Source: Cristatella mucedo
Lineage: Eukaryota > Bryozoa > Phylactolaemata > Cristatellidae
Direction of reading: 5' to 3'
NCBI GenBank assembly: GCA_009760855.2
Contig: WPIO01000009.1
Coordinates: 5,648,001-5,712,000, forward strand
Length of the DNA: 64,000 nucleotides
Part shown: piece by piece, positions 48,560-64,000 of the stretch
Layout: each line of letters begins with the position of its first letter
Position numbering within the stretch: position 1 is the stretch's first letter
Made by a program: the position numbers and the translations under genes
The notes under the pieces: generated by a model
What the model was told of the DNA's origin: nothing
The model's database searches: none
Seen by the model: the letters and a program-made list of their open reading frames with translations, nothing else

Positions 48560-49092
48560 GCTTCCTGTCTCTGTTCAAAGTCACCGCAGGCTGTTGTCGC
48601 AAGCTCTCGAGGCCATTTTCAAGGGTGCTACTCTGGAGGTGGGTCCTAAAACGACTTTGGGATAGGCATCGGACGATGGGCTGGTCTCATCTATTAAGCT
48701 CGCCGCCAAGGGAGCTACTCAGGGCCGCTGTTTTTAACCCTTCACTATTACTCGCCAATAAAATACCTCTCTGGCGTGTAACTAACGTCTTCGTCGTTAC
48801 CCATCATGCTGATGGAGCCCAGCTTTCACGACTGTCCGAACCCTCGGGAGCCGGCGGCGTCAGTCGCAAAGCCAAGCTTCTCCCTTGCAGACGCAGAGTC
48901 ATGGACATGGACCATTCTTCTTAGGCGAACTCACTCCCGACTTGCGTCACAACATCCCCTGACTTGACCACATTTAAAAAGAACTTAAAAAATACTTATT
49001 TAGGACAGCATTTAGTGGGTCCCTGTGATTCGTCCTTCATGTGCGTATGCGTGCTGACACTGTGCATGCTGCCACTTACCACACTTGTACTA
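48560..49092 (+). mobile_element. LINE family A, internally deleted copy
   Basis: A degenerate YADD segment (encoded HHADGAQLSRLSEPS at about 48800) is followed after a short gap by the family tail from 48930 (ACTTGCGTCACAACATCCCC). Most of the 3' coding part is missing. Confidence 0.55.
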
Positions 49093-49107
49093 CTTACTAG
49101 CTTCCAG

Positions 49108-49195
49108 TGACATAGCTCTTGTTAAGATGGTATGGCACTCCCGAGTTCATGTCCCCCGACGTTCGCACGGCCGGCCGATGGGCTGGCAGAAACGA
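49108..49195 (+). pseudogene. Possible protein-kinase fragment
   Basis: The encoded YGTPEFMSPDV (49131-49163) matches the GT-x-APE region of Ser/Thr kinase activation segments. An acceptor-like CTTCCAG ends at 49107, but that frame reaches YGTPEF only if one base is skipped near 49129. The following residues do not look like a kinase. It could be an orphan exon remnant or coincidence. Confidence 0.25.
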
Positions 49196-49489
49196 GGTAC
49201 TAAACAAGGGGTCACTTCAGGGGCCGCATCAGCAATGTACTGCCGCACTCCCGGGAGGGGTGAATTGTGGAGAGCCGGGCTATGTATGTTACCGCACAAG
49301 ATGGCTTTTACTCTGTCTCAGCTCCATCGCTGGCCAGGTGGCTCCGCACCACAAACTCTCTCTCTCTCCTCGCGGCGTACTCACGAGAACGTGCGCGGTG
49401 GGGTTCTCTCGCTCGGTGCCCTGAGCACGCTCACTGAGGGAAAGGTGCACAGAATGGCTAATTTAGCATTGTGGTAGGTTAGTGGCGAG

Positions 49490-49609
49490 TAGGCCAGCGA
49501 GCAGTGGGCCAGCGAGCAGTAGGCCAGCGAGCAGTAGGCCAGCGAGCAGTAGGCCAGCGAGTAGTAGGCCAGCGAGCAGTAGGCCAGCGAGCAGTAGGCC
49601 AGCGGCGCA
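49490..49609. repeat. Minisatellite, about 8 copies of 15 bp
   Basis: The unit TAGGCCAGCGAGCAG has single-base variants in copies 2 and 5 and a degenerate last copy. The period of 15 is a multiple of three, so all frames stay open; the apparent reading frames across it are a by-product. Confidence 0.9.
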
Positions 49610-49779
49610 CCCACAGATCGGTGGTCTCGAGGGAAATGAGAGCTCTGGGCATGCGTCTGTCACAACAAAAATTCAACCGAGTTGCTCTCACATGGCAGTG
49701 CAAAAAATTCCCGTCGAGACCGATGAAAGCTCGTCGGAGGACAGGCTCTGAAAGCCGTCCACGGTTTAGCTAGAGGCGA

Positions 49780-51104
<1,325 letters not shown>

Positions 51105-51600
51105 TATTAGTGGAGTAATAATATATTTGTATAGCGCCATCAGAGCACATATATTCTCTAGGCACTTTACACATGCTGCTAAGGAAAAACTTGCCATTAC
51201 GGTTGGGGATAGCATGCACAGTGTCAGCACGCGAAAGCACGCAAAGGACAATTCACAGGACCCGGCGAATTCATTTGAGGAGCACGCGCGTTTTAGCTTC
51301 GTTTCAAATGCCGTTGAGTCAGAGGAGGTCGTGACATCAGTCGGGATTGATCCAGACTTTGGAAGCATAGCAACGACAAGGCCGATCCGAGGCAGACGAT
51401 CGAGATAGATCTCGAGCCAGACGATTTGATTCAGATGAGCGGACACTACGATGCCAAGGCCAGCTCAGCTTGTGGAACTAGTTTGGTTAGGTAAGCTGGG
51501 GCGAGAGAATGAAAAGACCTAACAGTGTACGACAAATTTTGAAGTCGAAGCGCCACTTGATGGAGAGCCAGTGCGAGTAGGCGAGAAATATTGCAACGCA
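51105..51600 (-). mobile_element. LINE family A 3' fragment
   Basis: TAATAATATATTTGTATAGCG opens a diverged 3' tail. GGTAAGCTGGGGCGAGAGAATG and the following coding remnant match the other minus-strand copies. Confidence 0.65.
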
Positions 51601-51952
51601 GCGTTGCTGGGAGCAGCAGGCCTGAGCCCGTTCAGCCCGCGCGCGGCGCCATCTCAGTAGGTCGCACGCGTCTACTTACACTGGTCGCGGCCAAGCTCCT
51701 CTCCATTGCAATTCAGTTTTTGCCACCTTGCGCTAAGCCCGCTCCGAGACAGCTGCGCGACATTTGCTTGTCGGCGCTTTCCTCGTCGCCGCACTTCCTG
51801 TCAGTCATATTTCACCTCAGATGGCGCCGGCGCGAACTGCGGAGCCGCCAGGCGGCGCCAGGTTACGCCATCCCATAATAGCCCATAATAGCCGCGCCGC
51901 CGTCGCACTTGAGCCGGGAGGTACGCCGCTGGATGGAGCGTGTCAACCGCTA

Positions 51953-52335
51953 TAATAATAGTAATACTTTTGTATAGCGCCCGCATAGAACTTGAATCTC
52001 TTTCTAGGCACTTTACGTGTGCTGTCAAGGAAGCATGACCACAGGGTTAGAGGTAACGTGCACGGTGTCAGCACGCAGTAGACGCACGGTGGACCACGCA
52101 CAAGAACCCAGCAAATGCTGTGAGGAACGGGTGTATTCTAGCGAGCGAGGGACCTAGAAGTGAGTGAGAAATCTCGAAGTCAATCCACTGCTCGATTGGA
52201 AGCCAGCGTAAGTCGACGCGAAGTGGTGCTACTGTGGCAGCTGCGACGCTCACGACAGACGAGTCTCGCTGCCGAGTCTTGCGCCAGCTGTAGGCGCCTG
52301 ATTTGTACGGGCCAGCAGATCCTTGCGCCAGCGAG
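51953..52335 (-). mobile_element. LINE family A 3' fragment
   Basis: ATAATAGTAATAC is followed by the family tail (CTTTCTAGGCACTTTACGTG) and part of the 3' coding segment. It ends at an (AT)n run at 52336. Confidence 0.65.
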
Positions 52336-52439
52336 CTATATATATATATATATAACGTGGTTTTCACGACTAAGCAGGCCCGAATGTCTGCAGTACCACG
52401 TGGCTGAAAGTAGGCAAGCAGACTTGAAATGATGCGGTC

Positions 52440-53004
52440 GCATTGGCGAACTGGAGGCGTTTGCGGGGCGTGGCCGTGCCGGAGCGCGCGTTCGCCCGCC
52501 CGAGGGGGGGCGGGTGCAGGAGCTGCTCCACGCGAAGTGCTCGCTATTCGTCACGGAGGCTCGGGTCGGCTCCTCTCGAGCGCTGCTCTCGCCGTGCGTT
52601 CGGCGAGAGCAGCGCTCGCTCGCGCGCTCGCGGCGCTCACAATCTCGGCGGCCTCTCGCTCCTCGCGCCCCGTCAGCGTCGCGTACGAACCTCGCTCCGC
52701 TCCGCTGACTCTGGACTCGGCACCCTCGGCGCGTCGACGTATCGGCACTCTCAGCCGTCTCTCTCGTGACTTTGGGTATCTATCTAATCGCGCCTCGCGT
52801 CCGCGCGGCTCGGCTGTCAGCTGACCGTCGCTGCCTGTCGCGCCGCGAGAGAGCTGATTAGGCGTCGTCCAAGGCTCCCGAGTCCGCCCCCTCGCGCGAG
52901 GGCCATTTAATAGCGGGCCGTCGCCTCGTCACCGACGAGTCGCTTCGTGCGTCACGTCAGCAGAAGCAGCAGCAGCAGCAGCGCAGATCCGACAGCCCCG
53001 AAGA
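52440..53004 (+). promoter_or_regulatory. CpG-rich putative promoter and 5' UTR of cathepsin B
   Basis: This is a dense run of CG dinucleotides directly upstream of the cathepsin B ATG, in contrast to the flanking DNA. A TTTAATA at 52906-52912 is a possible TATA-like element. A CAG triplet run at about 52962-52981 would fall in the 5' UTR. The transcription start cannot be read from the sequence. Confidence 0.45.
52577..52618. repeat. Perfect 18-bp inverted repeat upstream of cathepsin B
   Basis: Left arm 52577-52594 (CGAGCGCTGCTCTCGCCG), loop TGCGTT, right arm 52601-52618. All 18 pairs are complementary. It lies in the CpG-rich region about 390 bp before the ATG. Confidence 0.9.
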
Positions 53005-56575
<3,571 letters not shown>

Positions 56576-57106
56576 AGAGGGAGAGAGAGAGAAAGAAAAA
56601 GAGAGAGCGAGAGCATCCTTCCGCTCTGCCGTCCACGCTCCGACGGCGGCGGCTGAGGGGGCGGCGGACGCCGCCGTCGCCGCCGCCGCATCAGCATTTT
56701 GCGGACTTGTCTCCGGTTTCAATGAGCCATAAATATACGAATAATCGAGAGATTTCGAGAGCTAGTGCTTCCTGCAGTGCCGCGTGGGCGGCGAAATGGC
56801 GGTAGCAGCAGCAGTTGGTTGTTTCGTCAGTTTCACTTTCACTTTCACTATTCACTTCCTCGACTCGCCTGCTAATGCAGCTGCGCGCGTCACTTTCTTC
56901 GTTGCACGATACGATTGAGCACCGGAAGCAGCGTAGGCTTTTGATGCGCAATCTGGAGGAGTACAATCCGCTGTAAATCTGGAGGTGTAGACAGATAAAC
57001 GCGCATACTTGTCTCCGACGTGTAGAGCTGGACCTATTGTAGACAGCGGGACAAGAAAATGGCCTAGAATCAAGTAGCGATTTGTGGAGAATCGAGCTGC
57101 AATGAG

Positions 57107-57112
57107 AATAAA
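57107..57112 (+). promoter_or_regulatory. Candidate polyadenylation signal of cathepsin B
   Basis: AATAAA lies about 530 nt after the cathepsin B stop. An earlier variant, CATAAA in GCCATAAATATAC near 56727, is only about 150 nt after the stop and could be used instead. Confidence 0.35.
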
Positions 57113-57296
57113 ATATGCTGGAAAATGCGAAAATACCAAAAGAGAGCTAGCTAACGGAGAGGAAAAATACAGAGGGAGCATTCACGGTGAAGGCAAACAT
57201 AGTTGGCCGCGAGCGTCTTGCTCAGTGCACAGCCGGTCAAGGGTCAAGCAGTCAAGGGTCAAGCAGTCGCGGAACCTTTCTTGAGCTCCTTGCACC

Positions 57297-58195
57297 TTCC
57301 TATCATATCACATGGGCATTGCAGTGCAGTTGCACTGCAATGGTTTAGGTCTAATTTGAGTCAGAGATTTCAGAGTAGAGATTTCAGCGGAAACAAAACA
57401 TCATCTGGCGAGTCTTTAAAGAACGGAGGTAGCCCAAGGATAAGTTCTAGGTCCACTTCTTTTCACAATGTATACGCTCCTCCATGTCGACGCAATCGTC
57501 TAGCACAATCAAAGCTTTCATTTGTGCTCTGATGACACTTCCGGATTTACATGTGCTTCGATTTCTCCCTATCAATTATCCCAATCAATGTATTTCTCCT
57601 ATCTTGAAGCACTTCGAACTCTCTCTACTTCCTTGGAGCAGGTACTGCTGAAATTTGCTCTTGGATGGTAGTAAGCTTCTCAAATTAAATGGCAATCGAG
57701 AAAACCTAATTTTATTATGGGAAAAACCTAGAAATAATTTAAAACCGAAAAGCTCAACTCCTGAAATTGTCTCGGCAAGCCTAACTGCATTAGCGGCTGA
57801 ACGTCATAGAGATGTGCTGTAAGAAAATTGCCTTTCACTAGGCATCAGTCTGATTCGCAACAAAAAATAGGATTTGCTTAGATAAGGAAACCACAGCCAA
57901 GCTGATCCATGCACTTGCAATAACTCCATTAAAGACTTCTGTATCTGACCACTTTTCAGGTTTTCCCATCTGCGAAATGAGGTGCATGTAGTTAGAGTAA
58001 AACTCTGCAGTATGTGGTGTACGTCAAAACTGCCATATTAAGCCATTTTTCCAATTTTTGACCTGCACGGGTTCCCCATCAAGAAAAGTTACGTCTCTAA
58101 GGTTTTGTCACTTTCAAGTCCTTTTATCACAATCAGGTCTATCATACTAATCTTACCATCATCGAACTAAACAGTCTAATCAGCGTACCACCCGC
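57297..58195 (+). mobile_element. LINE family A remnant, highly decayed
   Basis: The encoded ALQWFRSNL..RFQS segment aligns with the family's ALQWLRSNLCGRFQS. Further on, a degenerate IFDLHGFPIKKSYVSKVLSL matches the LFADLHWLPVKQCIDFKVLSL region of the 2.8-4.9 kb copy. Stops are numerous. A minus-strand tail fragment of the same family begins at about 58200. Confidence 0.55.
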
Positions 58196-58399
58196 TCTTG
58201 TAATATAATAACATAATTCATATGTATGGCGCCCTAAGAGAACTTGTCTCCGGAGAACTTCACGGCTTCGGCATGGTCATGTTCCTCGCACTTCCGCAAT
58301 GGCGATCTTGACAGCATATCAGCTACCAATGGGATCTTCCAGGTAAATCCACCGCGCGAGCGTTAACGTTGGCATCAATAGGCACTGGTATCTAACCGG

Positions 58400-60790
58400 G
58401 ACCTGTTCAATGTCATTAGTCATCAGTAATAAAATAGGCGTTTGGGTTCAGTGCGATGGTCAAACGATAGCAAGCCAACAAAGAACTGACTGAACTTCTC
58501 GCATGCTCAAACCGCAGCAAGACACTCGTTTTCGATCTGAGCGCATCTTGTTTCGGCGCCTGACAACGTGCGGGATGCAAAATGTGACAGGTCGCACACT
58601 GTGCTCTCCATATCCACGGCACTGCAGACGAACGGCGCCTTGACCATAGCTACTTTCATCAGCGCTGACAATCACCGACTTTTGTGGGTCGATACAGGCC
58701 AATACAGGTGCCTAAATCAAGAGCAATCTGGCTTCTGGGAATGCTTTCCTCTAGTTAGATCCCTGTATAATACTGAGTCACACGAAAGAAGGTCGTTTAG
58801 CGGTGTACAGGCAGTGACCAGATTTGGCAAAAATCAGCCGAGGTAGTTCATCATACTAGGGCGGCGCTTTAGCTGGGCTGTGTTGGTCAGATCAGGGAGT
58901 TTCACAGATGACTTCTATTTTGTCATCAGATGATCTAAGGACGCTGGTATCAACAACATTCCCCAAGAACGTCTAAGTTGGCTGGCGGAAATATACACTC
59001 GTCTCTATTGAACCACAGGCTCGACTTTGAAATTGCGGAATGACGATGCAATGCTATCGTCGTGCTCAGCCGCCGTGGACCCTAGCACCAATACGTCGTC
59101 CATGTAAACGGCTGAATCTTCACGTCTCACCTAAGAGATCGTGCATCAGTCGCGAGAGATCGCCGGCACGCTGATGATACGGAAAGTGGGAGCCGGCGAA
59201 AGGAAAACCATCCAAACGGTGTTAAAAATGTCGTCAAAAGTGCTCTCTCTTCGGATAGCGGAAGATAGCCCCCAACCCGCTAAACAACACGTCCAACTTG
59301 GAGAGCAGCTTAGGACGAACGAGCTTAGGCAAAATCTCACCAGGCGTCGGTAGTACGAACCTTTCGCATATTTCCGTTTGATTTGAGCGCCTCAAAGTCG
59401 ACACAAAGGTGCCCGTTACTTTTGGGCTCCAGGACCGTAACGATTCCTGAGCAACGACTCGGTCGGCTCCGGATATGTAAGTGCAAAGATCCCGTTCTGC
59501 TTCATTCGACGGAGTTCGTCCTTTACTACAGGGAACAGAGGCCTTGGGGTAAGTGGCGAGCTGTGTGCATGCAGCATGCTCTTCACCTTGGTCGAGGTTA
59601 ATTTTTACCGGCTGTCATAGCATTAATCCGATGTCGCCAAACATCGGATCCCGGAGATCATTTTCCTCTAAGCTGAGTTTAATCAGTACAATGCACACAC
59701 AAACGTTTTCGGCTGAAGTTATTTTTTTGCCCCAGCGACTACGCAGACTGGCAGTAGTTTAATCGTTCCTTTCCGCTTTAACCTCGCTTTGAAGGCGTCC
59801 TAACCGGCCATTCGGTTGCCAACTGAGTTGTTTTGCTGCAGTAGGTTCGAGACGAGGGGATCGTAGTAGTCAAGCATATGTGTCTTCCGTAATTAGGGTT
59901 ACGTCAGTGCCACTATCTCTTTTAAACGGAATGGCTTTTTTGTACCCGAAAAAATCCACTTTCCATGGTGCTGATGTTATCGCCGACTGACACTCCTCAT
60001 CTGCAGGCTTTTTAAGGGCATCCGCGGTGTAATTCTCGTCATCGTATTCAGTCATTACTTTAGCCTCCGGCTTGCCGCGTGATTCACTAGGCACAGCGTG
60101 GTGGCAAAACTTCCGGCAGGTATTGCAAAGGCGGTCGAATGCCGGGCAGTGCCCAGGAGTGCGAGCCGCGTTGCAGTTCTGACAGCTGTTAGCGCCCTCT
60201 TCAAGAGTTATCGGATAACTCTCCTTCGGTCAATGAAGCTACTAGCTTCTAAGCCGCAGAGCTCAGGACGGGTGGTAGACTGAGATCCCTAACAAGCCTC
60301 AGAGATGTCGAGAATCCGATGTTTCTGACTTAGTTGCCACTTAAATGTATCCGTCTAACGCGCCTTCATTACCGCCACAGTTTTCGTAAGATCGGGGATT
60401 CATTGCAGCGCTTCACAGAGTTTGAGGTTCGACAAGCTCACAACCATGCGGTGATCTCAAATAAGCTTATTTTTCATCGCTTCGTATTTGTAGTGCAAAG
60501 CCATATCATCTAGAGAGCGCAAACGTCTCGGTAGACTCGCGCAGGCGTTGACAGCGGCCGTTAGACATGGCCCGTTGGTGGATGATGTTCCTACGCAGTA
60601 TGAAGTAATCATTAAGTTTTCCCAATATGAAATCCAACGTCTTCACTTGGTCAACCTCGTGGTTAAGAGTGTCAAATATCGCTTCATCTAGCGCTCCCAT
60701 AGCGTACACAAGTGTACTTGTCCAAATATCTTGGCCCTCCGCCGTCTTCTTGGTAGCGGTCACGTAATTCCGAAAATGGTTTCGCCATGG
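58400..60790 (-). mobile_element. Ty3/Gypsy LTR retrotransposon remnant, dead
   Basis: Read on the minus strand, the order is gag-like segment (60506-60763), a Cys/His zinc-knuckle-like cluster (about 60090-60190), an aspartic protease with a DSGTDVTLI motif in the DTG/DSG position (59870-60094), reverse transcriptase pieces including a YMDD box at about 59090, and RNase H with SADESSYGQGAV (58460-58702). Frameshifts and stops separate nearly all segments. No integrase or clear LTR pair was found, so it is a fragment. It is described here only as a fossil. Confidence 0.75.
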
Positions 60791-60794
60791 CGGC

Positions 60795-61480
60795 TATAAC
60801 GCCGGCTCGTGAAATGTGTAGTTTGGTTCACCCACCAGAGAGCCAGCCGATGCCCAACACCGACAGTTTATTACCAACGCACGGAGCCCCAGAGTGCACG
60901 GCTCCCCTAGGCCCCTACTCTCACTCAACTCCCCTCTCCTCCGCTCCCGCTGTCCCTTGGCCGACCCCGATGGTGAATCCACCATCTGTTCACCGGCGGG
61001 TTATCGGCCTGTGTCAGCGCCTCATTAGAAGCTGACCACAGCTGTGCACAGGTCCCTCTCGGGGATGCTCCCACCAGCTGTTGAGGAAAGGAGCGGTTTC
61101 AGCCCGCGTGCAATCGAACTTACAAATGTATGCTCCACTGGAGGGTTACGCTTAGCCATCTCTTGAGCCTTTTTTTTGACATTCAGGGCGACGATACTCT
61201 AGAATCCTATTCGGTCACCATGCAATGAAAAGACGCTAGCGTATGGACGACATAAGTTTATTGACAGCCATGTTACGTTATTAACCGGGTCGCAGCCCCG
61301 AGCCTTCCTGTTGGTCACGTGGTCGTGGCTAAGCCCAGGGAGCTCTGCAGTCGCATGCACTGCATGCTCGCGTTCTTTGCGCCCATCAGGCGGAAGTAGA
61401 CGCGGACGTAAACGTGGAGCTCGAGGTCGAGGCTCGTATGAAGCCGAGTGCGGTCGAGGCTTCATTCGCGGCCTAGTAGC
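60795..61480. other. Region beyond the Gypsy gag end; possible LTR or leader
   Basis: It lies immediately 5' of the gag-like segment of the minus-strand Gypsy remnant, so it may include its leader or LTR. No paired LTR or primer-binding site was identified by eye. Confidence 0.25.
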
Positions 61481-61517
<37 letters not shown>

Positions 61518-61695
61518 TACTTGATAAAGCGCCCTCAGAGAACTTAATCTCTGTCTAGGCGCTTTACATTTGCTGCAAAGGGAAATGCAATTGAATGGTG
61601 AGTAAAATCATGCTTGAAAAACAAGCAAAATGAATAACATGGTTAAGGGTGACATGCACAGGGTCAGCATGCAAATGTGGTTAGTGGCAGCATTA
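61481..61695 (-). mobile_element. LINE family A 3' terminus
   Basis: A (TAA)n run of about 35 bp is followed by GTACTTGATAAAGCGCCCTC and the family tail. Confidence 0.75.
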
Positions 61696-61894
61696 ACGAG
61701 CCACCAGTCGGTCGCTAGTTAGGTCGGTTGGCGGCTGAGTTGCACGTTCGAGTCGTTTTCGGTCTTCCCACAGTGGCATCGCCACCACAGTGGGGCTCGC
61801 TTGGCGAACTCGTGTGACGAAGAGAATGATCAATTAGTGCATACTCGTTGTGCGTGATCCCCGCATACTCGTTGTGCGTGAGAGGAAGGAGTCT

Positions 61895-62022
61895 GCTGGC
61901 TACCGAATGCGTACCGAAAGCCGCTTAGGCTGTGAGTGCACTATACAAAACTCTCCTGCGTAACACCCACATTGTCTTTATGGCTTTGTGGAGTCATAGA
62001 CGGAGATACATTACATTGGGGC
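61895..62022 (+). mobile_element. LINE family B 3' terminus
   Basis: TACCGAATGCGTACCGAAAG through GGAGATACATTACATT matches the 16.7 kb and 63.2 kb copies closely. Confidence 0.7.
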
Positions 62023-62114
62023 TGTATTTTACGCGGGTGACGCAGGCGGACGAGCGTACGTGGTGGTATTGTAACAGTCGGGGAGGCTCTTCCGGAGTGC
62101 AAGGCCTGAGAAAA

Positions 62115-62200
62115 GAGAGAGAGAGAGAGAGCGAGAGAGAGACGGAGTGAGAGGGAGAGAGAGACAGAGAGACAGGGAGAGAGATGCAGAGAACGGAGAC

Positions 62201-62244
<44 letters not shown>

Positions 62245-62439
62245 AGCGTCAGGACAGGGAGAGAGAAGCAGAGACAGAGAGTAAGAGAAGGAGAGGCGGA
62301 GAGAGAGACAGAGAGTGAGACAGAGAAAGAGAGTGAGAGGGACAAAGAGAGACAAAGAGAGAGGGACAGGAACCGGGATAGAGACAGAAAGAGACAGAGA
62401 GAGATACAGAGAGGCAGATAGCGAGAGAGAGAGCGAGTA

Positions 62440-62529
<90 letters not shown>

Positions 62530-62550
62530 AAGAGAGACAGAGACAGAAAC

Positions 62551-62585
<35 letters not shown>

Positions 62586-62601
62586 AGACAGAGACAGAAA
62601 C

Positions 62602-62653
<52 letters not shown>

Positions 62654-62842
62654 AGGGAGATACAGAGAACGGAGACAGAGAGAGAAAGAGAGAAAGAGTC
62701 ATGACAGGGAGAGAGAAGCAGGGACATAGAGGCAGAGACGGAGAGAGAGACAGAAAGAGTGAGACAGAGAAAGAGAATGAGAGACAAAGAAACAAAAAGA
62801 GAGACAAAGAGAGAGAGAGAGAGAAAGGGAGAAGGAAAGGGA

Positions 62843-62918
<76 letters not shown>
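62115..62918. repeat. (GA)n-rich tract, 800 bp, with internal duplication
   Basis: It is almost entirely purine on the + strand. Interrupted segments near 62180-62360 and 62657-62812 are diverged copies of each other (both contain CAGAGAACGGAGACAGAGAG and GACAGGGAGAGAGAAGCAG). Long apparent ORFs across it are low-complexity artefacts. Confidence 0.95.
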
Positions 62919-63169
62919 CTAGCGTGCACTCAGGTCAGCATACAAGTAAGTGAGAAGGTAAGTGAGAAGCGCGACAAGGGTACGGTCACGTGAGCAGCTC
63001 ACCAATTCACTCTTTGGGCGGGCGGAGGGCCGCAAGTCCGGCTAGGGCTGAACCACGTGACGGCAATGCCACGCCCACAACTCTTCCGTTAAACCCGACA
63101 ACAACCTGCTTGGGCTACTAGGCTGCTTAGGAGAGGCTTAAGCGGGTAGTTTTGATGAAGAAGGTCAAG

Positions 63170-63290
63170 GTACCGAATGCGTACCGAAAGCCGCTTAGGC
63201 TGTGAGTGCGCTATGCAAAACTCTCCTGCGTAACACCCACATGGTCTTTATGACTTTGTGGAGTTACTGACGGAGATACATTACATTACA
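63170..63290 (+). mobile_element. LINE family B 3' terminus
   Basis: It is nearly the same as 61895-62022, ending GGAGATACATTACATTACA. The two copies bracket the long (GA)n tract. Confidence 0.7.
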
Positions 63291-63299
63291 AAGGAAAAG

Positions 63300-64000
63300 G
63301 TAAAGAAAAGAAGAAAAAGAAATTTTCCTAGTAGTAATGAAAGCCGAATAAAAAGCAGACTTTTTCAGGCATAACTTCGAGAAATGTTAAGCAATGCCCT
63401 TCATTTGGTCACCGACAGACATCGGCGGCGGCCTTTAACTGACTGCGGCGGCTGACGAGTGACCGTTTAATCGCAGCCAAATCTCCCATTTATAGCCCGA
63501 CGTGCGGTGGCCTCGCCCATCGGTTTCGGTTGCTGTTCTTCCGGCCGATACCGTACCCTGCATAAGCTCTCAGCTCTGCCTGCGAAGTCCTTCGTCAACG
63601 AAGGACTTCGTAGGCAGAGCTGAACCGATGGCCAGTCCAATGGCAACCGGGGTATCAATTGTGCCTCGGAGAGTCCAAGCACGGTCAACTCGGTGAGGAC
63701 CACCCTGAACCCTGACCCGTAAGCCTTAATCCGAGTTGCCGCTACTTGAGCTGTCGAGTTGTCGCGATCCCTAGTTCCCGCGCGCGCTCTATGAGATGCG
63801 ACGCGCTGCTTTGCTATAATGCATATTGCGTCATCAGGCAAGTAGGCGAGGGACCTCACACCTAGGGTCAGAGACTTAGTCATTACGAAGCACCGAATTT
63901 TTTGAGATTCGATAGCGACTCCGTACAACTTCTTCGACAATTTAACCTGTATTTGTACTGGATGTCGCCTGTCGGTTGAGTTGATCGAGTGCTTCGGCTA
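63300..64000. other. Window end; palindrome and an unexplained minus-strand open frame
   Basis: A 157-codon open frame runs from 63940 to 63467 on the minus strand through the 26-bp palindrome. I recognise no domain. It could be part of an old mobile element. Confidence 0.25.
63570..63623. repeat. Near-perfect palindrome, 26-bp arms, 2-bp centre
   Basis: The left arm 63570-63595 and right arm 63598-63623 differ at one position. The central CA gives almost no loop. It lies in a region with no recognised gene. Confidence 0.9.

Noticed and set aside
49381-49773. Repetitive protein (WPTAR or SSRPA repeats)
   Set aside because: All six frames are open because the 15-bp minisatellite is a multiple of three with no stops in most frames. 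There is no independent evidence of coding.
60787-61035. An 82-codon + strand open frame
   Set aside because: It is antisense to the leader side of the Gypsy remnant, proline- and serine-rich, with no motif.

Overview
The window is nuclear DNA from an animal, most likely an invertebrate; I cannot name the phylum. The evidence is two intron-rich genes of conserved metazoan families, many long dinucleotide and trinucleotide microsatellites, and many decayed LINEs, tRNA-derived SINEs, a MITE and a Ty3/Gypsy remnant. There is no sign of operons, bacterial genes, true tRNA or rRNA genes, or CRISPR arrays.

Gene 1 (about 9,898-45,936, + strand) is the 3' part of a CEBPZ / Noc1 / Mak21 homologue, a nucleolar 60S ribosome-biogenesis factor. 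I assembled 20 coding exons by reading conserved protein segments, AG acceptors, GT donors and codon phase. Every junction is phase-compatible. The exons sum to 2,235 nt, exactly 745 codons including the stop. They include a 22-nt microexon (35,690-35,711) that is needed to keep frame. The amino-terminal part is not recognisable in the first 9.9 kb. The helical-repeat and CBF-domain part is in exons 1-12, the acidic tail in exons 13-19, and a basic nuclear-localisation-like end in exon 20. An AATAAA lies about 110 nt after the stop.

Gene 2 (53,005-56,575, + strand) is a complete four-exon cathepsin B precursor of 335 residues. It has a signal peptide, propeptide, catalytic Cys113/His282/Asn302 and a two-histidine occluding loop. 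It sits in a visibly GC- and CpG-rich domain (about 50.7-56.7 kb), unlike the AT-richer flanks. A perfect 18-bp hairpin lies about 390 bp upstream of its ATG.

The rest is repeat-derived. LINE family A is L2/CR1-like, with a 3' tail of TAA/TTA triplets and at least 14 fragments; the best copy is on the minus strand at 2,810-4,870. LINE family B has a 3' end rich in ACATT and about eight fragments. SINE-A is a tRNA-headed family with about eight copies. SINE-B is tRNA-headed and its tail resembles that of LINE A. A MITE with clear terminal inverted repeats lies at 31,665-32,040. A dead Ty3/Gypsy element lies on the minus strand at 58.4-60.8 kb. A perfect 7 x 37-bp minisatellite and an 8 x 15-bp minisatellite are also present.

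The two genes share orientation but have no evident functional link. I found no convincing new multigene system. The most useful unusual signals are the microexon, the duplicated splice donor in cathepsin B, the fold-back at the end of one LINE insertion, the perfect minisatellite, the long palindromes, and a few orphan exon-like segments at 47.1-49.2 kb.
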